Positions 1 to 9,451 of a stretch of DNA of 64,000 bases are shown here, piece by piece (position 1 is the first letter of the stretch; every line of letters begins with the position of its first letter). The notes below the pieces were generated by a model. It did no database searches, was not told where the DNA came from, and was given only the letters and a program-made list of their open reading frames with translations. Origin of the DNA: Chytridium lagenaria (taxonomy: Eukaryota; Chytridiomycota; Chytridiomycetes; Chytridiales; Chytridiaceae); NCBI GenBank assembly GCA_025449115.1, contig JAHLKC010000164.1, forward strand, positions 1 to 64,000, read 5' to 3'. The position numbers were made by a program, and so were the translations under genes.

Positions 1-1211
1 GCAAGGTAACATTTTCTATCTTGTTCGTTCGATGCCGGTCGTCTTGCCTTACGCACCGGTCCTCCACTCGTCACCCTCGTGTACATTCTGACGTATTGTC
101 CCCCACATTTGGCACCATTGCCTCCCAATGCGACTCCCCCATCTCTCTTATCAACGCGACGTTTGAATTTCTGAAACCAACCACGACGCCCAAAACATCG
201 ACTTCATCATATGTAAGTTGAACTCGCTATACGTGGGGTTAAGTTCTTTTTTAAACGTTCTGTATAGATACCGGAGACACAGTCCGGCACGACCGCGATT
301 CCGATCGCCCCAGAACCTCGCCAATGTTCTCTCAGACCACGCCACCGTCATATCCTACTTCACCGGCACCTTCAACCTGAGCCACACAAAGCTCTTCCCC
401 ACCATCGGCAACAATGACGAATTCGAGCACAACTCTGAACTTTACGGTCGCAACCCTCTCATCCGCAATCTCACTAAAATCTGGAAACCCTGAACCTCGA
501 CCTCCAACATGATGATGATTTCCAAAAGGGCGGATACTATATCCGCGATATATCAAAAAAACTCGCCATCGTGGCGTTGAATAGCTTTGGTTGTATAACC
601 TTAACAAAACACTTCGGACTGTGTAAGAGGGGCGCCGGGGAGCGTCATGTTAGATTGGTTTGAGGAAAATCTGAAAAAGTTGAATCGTGACCGTCGTAGC
701 GTTTACGTGATCGGTCATATCCCACCGAAAGGGAGTTGGACAATTATCGTTTTATGATACGTGCTATAGACGATACGTTGACCTCATTGGGACGTATCGC
801 AAGTTCATTTATTTCACGACACACTAACTACGACATGTTATCCTTCATCATGCAACACAACGGTTCATACTCCCTCTCTGTAATCAACGAAACCACGCTT
901 CCCCCGTTACATCATCCCATTGTTCATGCATTTACCAACGCGCCATCAGTGATACCGTTCAACAACCCGGCCGTCCGCGTGTACGAATATGAGACGCGTC
1001 GGAAAGCGTTCGGGAGGTTGTTGGATTATACACATATTTCACGGAGCTGAATGTGGAAATGAGAGGGGGGAGGTTAGGTGGTTGAGGAGTATCGGCGAGA
1101 GATGCGTATGGTATGGAGGATTTGGGGACGGGGAGTTGGTCAAAGATGGTGGAGGGGTTGTATAAGGAGGGGAGTGAGACGCTGGAGAGATATCGGCAAT
1201 ATTTTCGGTGA
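1..1211 (+). pseudogene. Decayed acid-sphingomyelinase/endopolyphosphatase-like metallophosphatase copy
   Basis: This is a second, broken copy of the phosphatase gene at 1605-3269, lying tail to tail with it. Reading across frames recovers, in order, SQCDSP, an intron with GTAAGT and TAG ends, TGDTVRHDRD, PTIGNND, VIGHIPPK, HTNYDML, HAFTNAPSVIPFNNP and a C-terminal LYKEGSETLERY segment. At least three frame changes interrupt it: after IWKP near 491, near 650 and near 745. The metal-site GH of the intact copy (GHINFD) is RHTNYD here. The 5' end, with the DxH metal motif and membrane anchor, is outside the window. The number of lesions exceeds what homopolymer errors explain elsewhere, so a true pseudogene is likely. 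A sloppy assembly of a functional paralogue is the alternative. Confidence 0.75.
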
Positions 1212-1604
1212 GTTCAAGGAGGACCAGGGAGAGGGAAGATGATGGGATGTGGATCAACTTAATTCTTTGGTGCGAATAATGTGTTGCATTATGTGCTATT
1301 CTATACCTGATGTTTGTTGTGTGAGCGATATTGCATTTCGGCATATGCGATTAAAAAAAGCATCTATTGATCATAATGGCCGCCAAAATATGTATTTCGC
1401 TTGGTTATTGTAAAGGAACGAGAAATAAAGCGAAATTTGAAGCAGCTGAATTGATGAAAATCAATGGCGATTAAGTTCGCATGTGTAAATGTTAAGATGT
1501 GTAAAATAGCTTAGGAAATACTGAATAATTAAGAGTTGTGGAGAATTATAAAACACATTTCAGAATACAGAAATATCAAAATGAGGGGCTATGTGGAGTG
1601 ACGA
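1212..1604. other. Convergent intergenic spacer
   Basis: A-rich spacer between the 3' ends of the two inverted phosphatase copies. I see no gene in it. Short A/T runs near 1353 and 1424-1560 could serve as 3'-end signals for either side. Confidence 0.4.
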
Positions 1605-3269
1605 TCAACGCCTCTTATCTAACGCTCCAACATCAAAAAACTTGGAGTACTTCTCCATAGTCGAGCTATTAAACTCATACAACCCCTTTACAATCCCCAC
1701 CAAACTCTCCATCGCCAAGTCCTTCACCCCATACACCTCCGTTGCCTTATACTCCGTCTCCCACGCCACAACGCCCCTCTCATTATCCTCCACAAGATCC
1801 GTATAGAACTGCGTGTAATCCAACAGAGTTCCTGAAGGTTCGTACGTGTATACACGGGCGGAGGGATTGTAGAGAGGAATGATAGAGGGACTGTTTGTGA
1901 AAACATGGACTATAGACGTTGTGGCTGCGACGGCGGGGTCAAGGGGGTTGCTGTATTGAGGAAGGAATGTGGAGTTGATTGCGGAGAGTGTGTAGACGTC
2001 GGTGGAGGTATCATGGGAGAGGTATGATAGCATATCGAAGTTAATGTGCCCATGAAAATGTGCGGCAATGGTTGCACTGTGCGTGCCAACGAGCCGAATA
2101 TATCGGTCATAACATGCATCGAAGTAAGCTTTTTTGTCCATCTCGTCTTTTGGAGAAATATGACCAATGATATATGCGCGTTTGTTTACGGATTTGAGAC
2201 GTTTGAGTTCAACGTCCAACCAGTCCATCATGATGTTTCCAGGAGCAGTTGGGGTTGTGCAGTCTGTAGTGAAGTTGTTCCAGATATAGAACCAGAGCGT
2301 GTTAAGGGAGATGATGCTTAGTTTGTCGTTGAGGTGGTGAATGAACCAGCCGCCGGTTTGGAAATTGGGATCAGTGTCGAGGTTGAGGCCGAGGGGACGC
2401 CATATTTCAGTGAGGTTGGAGAGGATGGGAGTTGGGCCGTATTTTTGGACGCTGTGGCCGACTATTTTAATATAAATTGTGGGTTTAGCGATGGAAATGA
2501 AAGACGAGGAAAGCAAAACCCGGAGATACGTACACACGTCGTTATTCCCAATTGTTGGAAATACCTTTATCCTTTTCAAATCATACGTCTTTCCAAAATA
2601 CTCAATGATCCTCCTATGATCACTCAGGACATCATCCGTGGTTCTGGGACGATTTAAATCCCGATCATGTCTTGAAGTATCACCTGTGTCTTGTTGATGA
2701 AAACTTTTAATAAGAACAAATCGAAGTAGGATACTCACAGATGATGAAATCGGGATCTCGAGTTTCCTTATTTTTTCCGAAAAACTCAAACGCGGCTTCA
2801 ACAAGAGCCAAAGGAGAATCGCAATTACTAAAACAACGTTCCAAACTATCACAAAAAAACATAAGGTTAGCTCGAACCCGTCGAGAAATGTGACTCTATC
2901 CCACCTTCCCGGCAACATTAAGCTTCCCATCTTGAGAACTTCTATGACACAACAGTCCAGGGTCGCTTCCCTCTTTATACTCTGGATCCACATGAATATC
3001 AGTGACGTGGAGAACCGTCCAACACCATCATTCCTGATCAACCGAGCAGGTACAAAGCTAACAACCATGGTGCCCACAGCACCCAAGCCTAACAGAAGAA
3101 GTATCATATGCAAAGCACGTTTCTTAACAACGCTTGCGCAGACATCAGGGACGGGTAACCCGTACCGAGCCGTACGGGAAGTACGATCTGTACCTTGGAG
3201 AAGTGGGGATGTATCATCTTGCCATGGATTTGAAAGGAGTGTGGTGTTATTAGGGTTGTTGATTGACAT
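1605..3269 (-). CDS. Membrane-anchored ASM/endopolyphosphatase-like metallophosphoesterase
   Basis: The product is a type II membrane protein: a short cytosolic N-terminus, one TM helix (about residues 57-75), then a lumenal calcineurin-like phosphoesterase domain. The family covers acid sphingomyelinase and vacuolar endopolyphosphatase Ppn1, which hydrolyse phosphodiester or phosphoanhydride bonds. Visible metal motifs are DIHVD, TGD-x3-H, GNND, GHISPK and GHINFD. The TGD motif follows a 49-nt intron at 2690-2738, joining DPDFII to YTGDTSRHD. A second intron starts near 2898 after the AGK codons. The uninterrupted 554-codon reading translates through these introns, so it is not the true protein. 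Two single-base breaks remain: between the TM exon and the VLHVTDIH segment, and at an A4 run at 2830-2833 before SNCDSP. Substrate cannot be told from sequence; Ppn1-like is favoured by the anchor. Confidence 0.75.
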   Translation of the reverse strand: MSINNPNNTTLLSNPWQDDTSPLLQGTDRTSRTARYGLPVPDVCASVVKKRALHMILLLLGLGAVGTMVVSFVPARLIRNDGVGRFSTSLIFMWIQSIKREATLDCCVIEVLKMGSLMLPGRWDRVTFLDGFELTLCFFVIVWNVVLVIAILLWLLLKPRLSFSEKIRKLEIPISSSVSILLRFVLIKSFHQQDTGDTSRHDRDLNRPRTTDDVLSDHRRIIEYFGKTYDLKRIKVFPTIGNNDVCTYLRVLLSSSFISIAKPTIYIKIVGHSVQKYGPTPILSNLTEIWRPLGLNLDTDPNFQTGGWFIHHLNDKLSIISLNTLWFYIWNNFTTDCTTPTAPGNIMMDWLDVELKRLKSVNKRAYIIGHISPKDEMDKKAYFDACYDRYIRLVGTHSATIAAHFHGHINFDMLSYLSHDTSTDVYTLSAINSTFLPQYSNPLDPAVAATTSIVHVFTNSPSIIPLYNPSARVYTYEPSGTLLDYTQFYTDLVEDNERGVVAWETEYKATEVYGVKDLAMESLVGIVKGLYEFNSSTMEKYSKFFDVGALDKRR

Positions 3270-4093
3270 TATTTGGTCGGTCTATCAAATAAATACTTTA
3301 TTCGAATTTGTTTAGTTTAAAATCCAGTTCTTTTAGTAGTCCTTGTAATCTGTTTATTGTTTTATGCAAAACCATGTCTTCAATTGTTTAACATCCTTTT
3401 TATCAATGCTGGAGGCATGTGGATGCGGATTGAACTCCACAATCGAATGCCATTCTTGAGGGATGATGGAAATATTCTTTCGGTGCTAGCTAGTTCTTAT
3501 TCAAGTGCCTTACGAAAGAACAACTTGGACGAGTTTCTTAATCTTATATCTTTGAATAAAGTTTAAATGTTGTTATGTGCAAATAATTACTAAATGCCTG
3601 CAGATGTTGTATATCGGCAAGTTAAACACATTGGTTTATGAGTGAAAAAACAAAGTGTAAGGCCCTATTTCGGTATTGTATGAGGATTTGCAAGATCAAT
3701 ATTGCTTTAGATATTTTGCCTATCTTCTTCGCGTCTGGGTTGGTGGTCTGAGCGGCTCATGTATCAACGAATTGATACTGAAAGGGTCCAAACAGTTTAT
3801 TTTTTTTTCCCTTTATTTAATTTATGAGTATAAAATATACCTAGCCCTACCCATCTATGTTATTCCTTCATTCCAACACATACCATCTATTTATATTCGC
3901 ATGTATCTAATTTTTGAAAATATATACTGCTGTTGCAGCAAAGGGCAGTAGCGCACATTAAAGCAGCACATGTGAATAGAGCCTACGTCCTTAAGTTTAC
4001 ATATATATTTGCGTAAAATGCAACAATTAAAATCTACTCCACACCTTGACGCCATCAATAAAGATAAAAATAATAAATTTCACACATGCCCCC
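3270..4093. other. Intergenic region with a tRNA-like repeat
   Basis: Upstream of the phosphatase and downstream of the aladin gene. Apart from the repeat at 3727-3860 I see only short ORFs without recognisable content. Confidence 0.4.
3727..3860 (+). repeat. tRNA-like dispersed repeat, copy 1
   Basis: The first 29 bases (from cttcgcgtctgg) match the minus strand at 57726-57754 exactly, and weaker similarity continues for about 130 bases through AAACAGTTTATTT, CCCTTT, TATGAGTATA and CATCTAT. The core GGTGGTCTGAGCGG resembles a tRNA A box of the Ser/Leu type. It looks like a short SINE-like or decayed tRNA-derived element. In this copy the B-box-like part is lost. Confidence 0.5.
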
Positions 4094-6394
4094 TTACTTA
4101 ATGGGCCTAAACGCCCTCTGCGAAAGCTCACCAAACTGGCAAGGTACGGCCCCAACCTTCCCATTCTCCCATGCAACTGTCAACAGTGCACCACCAGGGA
4201 ACCTTCTCGCAAACGAGATTACGATGGGTCTTGGCTGTTGCGTTGATTCCTCAGCAGACGCAGTATCTTTGCCTTTGCTCTTTTCTGAGTAAGGGGAACG
4301 AGGAGGTTGGGGTTTAGCCAGTTCCTCCGTCCACTTAGGTCCACGGATAAAACCACTAAAAAATGGTTATAAGGGATCGTAAAAAATGGAAATCAACATG
4401 TAATATATATCCTAACTGTCCAACACTGAAATATTAACTCACATTGGAAGAAACTCCGGAAGAGGATCAAACTTGAGCTCTAACAACGCGACGAGCTGGC
4501 CTCCCTCCCCTTCATCCTCAAAGGTAATCGCAAGCCTTTTGTAAGTGGGGTCGACTTCGATACTTTTCACAGGGCCACCAACGCTAAAGTGATGTCAGTC
4601 AGTTATTCGTTTCAGAAAAAAAAATCCGATAGATAAATGGCACAAACATAATAGGTTTGCCCTTTTCTGTAGAGCCTTCAAATCGTGGAAGCTTTTCATG
4701 CTGAGGGTGCATGCGGTAGTCTGTTTAGTAAAACGGAAAATACTATAAATATGGGAACCCGAAAACATTCCTATACTAACCAAGACCCTTCTCGGTTGCT
4801 TCCAAAATTTGTAGCATGCTGACCCTTGGTACACCTGCAATAGCAAATGCAAGGGTCTTGCTTCGGTCCAACCAACACGCATCCACAAATCCAGGGCCAG
4901 CCTCCAACTCAAAGCTCATGAAACCTTCCGTCTCCCAAACCCTCAATGTCTTTTTAAAACATACTTGAACTATATGCTTCCCATCCTCGCTCCACCGCAA
5001 AGATCTAGTTCCAGAACCAACGCCTGCAGGGATAATATGGGGCGTTTCTGTCGCGATATCCCATATAATTACTCTTGGTGACGTTGCTGTACCAACGGCA
5101 AGACGAGTGCCATCAGGACTCCACGCCAAAGCTGTGACTTTTATCATGGCATGGTGAGATAGGAAAGACATATGTGTCTTGCAAACAGAGGGTGGAACGA
5201 TCCTCTTTTCGGGAGAAAAGCTAATGGGAGGGGTAGAGGGGCCATTGTCGTCAAGGATGCGAGATTTTGAATCCGGGAGTGAAGGAAAGAGAGGAGGAGG
5301 AGCAGAAGGAGCGGAACTAAATGTTTCCGTTCGAAAAATGGCAGGGGTTCCCTTTCCAGCTGAAGAAAGGTTTGTTTCAAACGGTTGCACTGTCCACAGA
5401 CATACACCGTCCTTGCATCCCACGGCAATAGTGGCGGCAGCACATGGTCTCTCCAAGCAATACAAGTGGCATCTTTTTGAAGAGGGTGCTTTAAGCCGTC
5501 CCAGTGGTTTTGATGGTGGATGCCATGCGTTCTTGGCGGTGAGGTCAACAAGTCTCACAACATCCTGGCGGTGAAGGAATGCCAGGGCCTGGCAATACGA
5601 ATGCCAAGCCATGGCCTTAACAGGTGCCTGATCCATGCGTTCCAGCTTTGCTTTATAAGCTTCTGATGCTCCACCATCCATAATTGACATCACTCTCTTC
5701 TTGTCCAGACCCACAAAAGTTCCGACTATTGAAATCCGTTCCAATGTAGACTCGAGGCCAGAGGTGACATTCTGCAACGTAAGCGATGCGGCTTCCGGGA
5801 GTCCCATTTGTCGACCGATGGTTTTCTTGCGACCGCCTGTTCATTGAATCCAAGCATCTTGGTCAAGTATTCTGTGGCCATCTCGAAAACATCTGGTGAG
5901 GTGGCAGGATCACTTGCTTCTTTGCGCGGCTGACGAAGTCCACTAGGAAGAGATGACAGTTTCAAGGTGTTGAAAATGAGAATCATCCAGAGATGTTGGG
6001 AGGGCATAGGGAAATGTGATGTCTGAAAAGGTGTCCTGCAACAGGCGCGTTTGTTTCGTTAAGTTAACGCATTCAAAGCAAAACCTCACCTCCGCTTTTC
6101 CGAAATCTAGCCGCGCAGGATCATTTGAGATCTCGCGATGTACTTTTTTATGACAAAAAAGGTTAGTAGCCGGCTGCATGAGAGGAGGGGAGAACTTACC
6201 CAGTCGTTTGTTGACCTCGCATACGGTAATGGCAGATGCATCGGGCAAAGTTGATTGTTCTACGAGGGGAAAGAACAATTAAGAATCGGCAAATAGAAAA
6301 ATAGGTGGAGAAGTTCATGGGGCTAGACGGGAAACAATTTCCATGACGGACTCGCTGACGGACTCGCAAGCGACTCACCTCCAAAGCGAGGCAT
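4094..6394 (-). CDS. AAAS: Aladin, WD-repeat nucleoporin
   Basis: Aladin is a seven-bladed WD-repeat protein of the nuclear pore complex. The multi-exon gene starts at 6394 with a tiny exon (MPRFG) spliced to EQSTLPDASAITVCEVNKRLG, matching the ITVYEHN region of known aladins. The large exon 4776-5807 carries the WD core: VKAMAWH, VGCKDGVCLWTVQPFE, VTALAWSPDGTRLAVG, VIIWDIATETP and RVWETEGF. Later exons give VGGPVKSIEVDP and a terminal GGALLTVAWENGKVGAVP, ending at 4094. Order and motifs match aladin rather than a generic WD protein. It is divergent from the 87-codon ORF at 6500, with about 105 bp between start codons. Exon boundaries between 4440 and 4800 and 5810-6280 were joined by eye. 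Confidence 0.88.
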
Positions 6395-6499
6395 CCTTTG
6401 TCCAGACAGAGAAATTTGTAGATTGGAATTGTTCACTACAGAAGGAAAAAAAAACGACTTCAGATCCATCTTAGCACGTCACCAGCATACCATCCAGCG
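6395..6499. promoter_or_regulatory. Short divergent promoter region (AAAS / 87-aa ORF)
   Basis: Only 105 bp separate the two opposing start codons, so both transcripts must start within or close to this segment. No specific factor site is recognised. Confidence 0.4.
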
Positions 6500-6763
6500 A
6501 TGGCTAGCCGCAACCCTCTCAATATTCACACCGTTCCTCTCCACGTTTCCATCAAGTCATCCACCCCTCTTACATCTCCATCAGCAGTCGCAAACGAGCT
6601 GGAAGTCTTCATGGCCGATGAGAGAAACGAATCAATCATCCCCTCTCACGTCTTAGAACAACTGCAAACTATTCAGCAAGAACTTAAATGGGAGGCTTCT
6701 GCTGGTCTCACTCAACGAGACGCCCTTGCTCCTCCGGCTAAGGTCTTCAAGCCCAGCAAATGA
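6500..6763 (+). CDS. Small hypothetical protein, 87 aa
   Basis: An intronless ORF starting with a plausible ATG just downstream of the aladin promoter. The protein has a polar N-terminal half with a VPLHVSIKSS segment and a helical middle (VANELEVFMADER, VLEQLQTIQQELKWE) that could be a short coiled coil. It ends in a basic KVFKPSK. I do not recognise a family. Length, position and helix-forming composition suggest a real small protein, possibly a complex subunit, but homology was not established. Confidence 0.45.
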   Translation: MASRNPLNIHTVPLHVSIKSSTPLTSPSAVANELEVFMADERNESIIPSHVLEQLQTIQQELKWEASAGLTQRDALAPPAKVFKPSK

Positions 6764-6976
6764 GCCAATGTTTTTACTCATGACACCTTTCAATTACTCT
6801 CGGCCATCAAGATTGCTCTCTACTCTTTGCTTCTGATACCACCAATCCCTCCAATTCATTCTCTTACCACCGGCCGCACTCCTTTAGGCTATGCAAAAAA
6901 AAAAAAACGTCACTAAAATAGAGTCACTTAAGTTATTATTACTACATTGTGCAAAACGCATTTGGATGATAGCAAA

Positions 6977-9240
6977 TTATGTATCCCTTTTTCGATCAAT
7001 TCTATCCGGCAGCGACCTGACCCTAACTGGATCTGTCTCAACATCAATGTCCTTCGCTGGCAAAATTCTCACTGACTTTGATATTTTAAAGAAGTTGGTG
7101 ACTGACGCCTGTTTGGGCACTGGCTCCGAGGGCGAAGGCGGTGGCCTTGCTAGGGTCGTTACAGAGATACCACCGGCCGGATGTGCTGAGAACAATGTTG
7201 GCGTCACATTTTGCGACATGTTGAGACGTGGTCGCTTCTCTGTCCCAGGAGACAAAGCTAGTGATTCATCCTCGCTTTTGCGCTTGCCTTTGGCATACGC
7301 GAAAAAGAGGTGTGCAGGAAGTCGAATTTTGGGAATTGGCAAGCAAGGCGTGGTGGATAGACCAAGCGTAGATGTGGATTGTGTTGCAGTGACGGTTTCC
7401 AAAGATTCCATAGAAATTGAGGAAAGAAAGGGTGCTGTTCCCTCAAATGCATCTTGGGCAGCTACAGCAGCCTTAACAAGAGCCTCGCCTTCCGCAATGC
7501 TAAGTGGCTTTTCTTTCCGCTTTACCGTGGCTTTTTTCTTCGTGGCTGCTGACGCTTTAGACTTAGTTTTCGCCGTTGATTTCTTTAAGACCTTCGATGG
7601 CGGTTTTTTGGCCAGTGAAGACGTACCCTTCCCAGTAACCGGTTTTTGAGAGATTTTTGCCCCTGCTACCCCTGCTGGCTTTCCCCGTTGACCCTTTCGT
7701 CGTATTTGATTTCAGAGTCCTACAATAATCTGTTTTTCCCCGGGAAAAGCTGCTGCTGCGGTAATGGGAGTGGGTATTTCGGCTTTCGCCCTTGCTTTTG
7801 CCGGCATCCACTCCCATTGTATAGCCTCCACAATTTGATCACATTCCCCATCAAGTGGTAGTCAAACACATCGTCCCATTCCTTCCCCAGCGGCGTCTTG
7901 TTGAGTAACACTGCAATTCCTCCTTTTGCTCTCACAGCCTTTGCAATATCTTTAACAAGCCTTTTCGCTCCGTCCACGGAAAGGCTCGTCCCTATGACAA
8001 GAAGCAAATCAAGACTCTTTTTTAAAATCGGCTCTAGCGTAGGTGGCAATTTCACCGCCACTTCGATGATCCTCCCGTATAACACAACGTTAGGTCTCAA
8101 CGTTCCAACTGCAATTTCCCGTTTCCCAAGCGCGGACCTAAGCATCCGCTGATCAACGCACGAAGGACACGTCGGCGGTGCTCCTTCATCAAAGATATCC
8201 GAAAGTCTTCGGAAAAAGGGAACAGCGCATGGCATTTCGTGCAAACGACACTGCTGAGATCGCCGTGAAGCTTAACAACAACTGGTGGGCATCGTGGTGT
8301 TGGCGGTGCGGGTTGAGGTGTGGAGGAGGAGCCATCGGAAAGGCTTGGTGTCATGTCGGACGTTGGTGAAGATGGCTCTTCGGATAAGGCGAAAGCGGAA
8401 AGCGACGGCATGTCGTCTGATGACGATGTAATTTCTTCGTCTTTCACTAGTGATTTGGCGTCCTTGGGAAGCTTTGCGGTTTTTTTTAAATTTGTTTTTG
8501 CTTGCACCACTTCAAGGCAATCGATGTTCTATGACGAAATAAAGGTTCAATAAGCGAAGAAGCACTAGAAGCAAGAAATGTTCAACTTACCTGGTATACC
8601 ACCGTACTAATTTTCCACGGGTATGAAGCTGACTTAGAAAATGATGGGTTGGAGTGGCCTGCGCCGAGTCAACCATCACCTTAAGCTGCGCCATGAATTC
8701 ATAGAATATTTTAGTTGAAGTAATGTCCCTGAACAGCGTCACGTCGAAAAGATCCTCCCTCTGACGACAGTCGCTGGGTACCGTTTCTGCAATCTTGTAG
8801 AGTCCGTCCTCCGATCGAAAATCCTGCAAACAAATAAACCAAGGGAATAAATGAGTTAACATGATGAGTGGGGGCTCTTGGATTGAAACAAGGCAGTCGG
8901 TTGACACCAGCAAACTAAAAGAGGTCTAGAAACCCACAGGAATTCCTGCAGATACCGAAATCCCAGCACCAGTTACAGCAATACACCGTTTTGCCTTCTT
9001 CATAGCTAGTGCAATCCTCCTAAACAAAAGATAGAATTCGTTTTGTGCCTGCGACTGATCCCGTGACGCTTTCTTGTTTCGGGAAGACCCTGCTGACGTT
9101 ACGACCGCTGGTGAAATTGACATTGCCTGCTCCAGCGGCACAACCACACAGGGAGTCGCCGGACCAGCAATCAAGTCGAGCCCCGTAACAGCAGCAGCAA
9201 TTCCACCTCCAGGGCCAATTGTCGTTGACTTTGACGACAT
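6977..9240 (-). CDS. Sir2-family NAD-dependent deacetylase, Hst3/Hst4-like
   Basis: A class I sirtuin, which removes acetyl groups from lysines using NAD+. From the ATG at 9240: a Gly/Ala-rich N-terminus; TGAGISVSAGIP spliced to DFRSEDGLY; then GKLVRWYT; NIDCLE; KLHGD with the catalytic His; a CTKC...CPSC zinc ribbon; LLLVIGTSLSV; NKT; and FDY. NIDCLE after YT and an insert of about 60 Ser-rich residues before KLHGD fit fungal Hst3/Hst4, which act on histone H3 K56ac. After the catalytic domain comes a Lys/Ser/Pro-rich tail of about 230 residues ending at 6977. It holds QASVTNFF at 7088-7111, a match to the PCNA-interacting (PIP) consensus. The frame must be corrected at the YT/NID junction, at A5 8213-8217 and at C4 7846-7849. 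The tail needs a short intron or indels near 7660-7735. Confidence 0.85.
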
Positions 9241-9451
9241 CGTTCGAGGTGCGATGGTTGGGGGGTTGATTGCAGTTCGATGTTGCACCAAAACAACTAA
9301 GGTTGTCTGACTTCTGATTGAAACACCTAAAGCCCAAAAAACGGAAAGACAAAAAAAAATGGTATTTACATATATATGCAAAACTTAGCAAAAAAGGAAA
9401 GGAAAAGGCTGGAAGTAGGAAACAGAGTATGCACGGATGGTAAGGCTTTAT

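Noticed and set aside
6891..7649. 252-codon + strand ORF
   Set aside because: It lies antisense to the sirtuin tail; its starting poly-K comes from a poly-A run, and the minus-strand reading is compositionally coherent and continuous with the catalytic domain.
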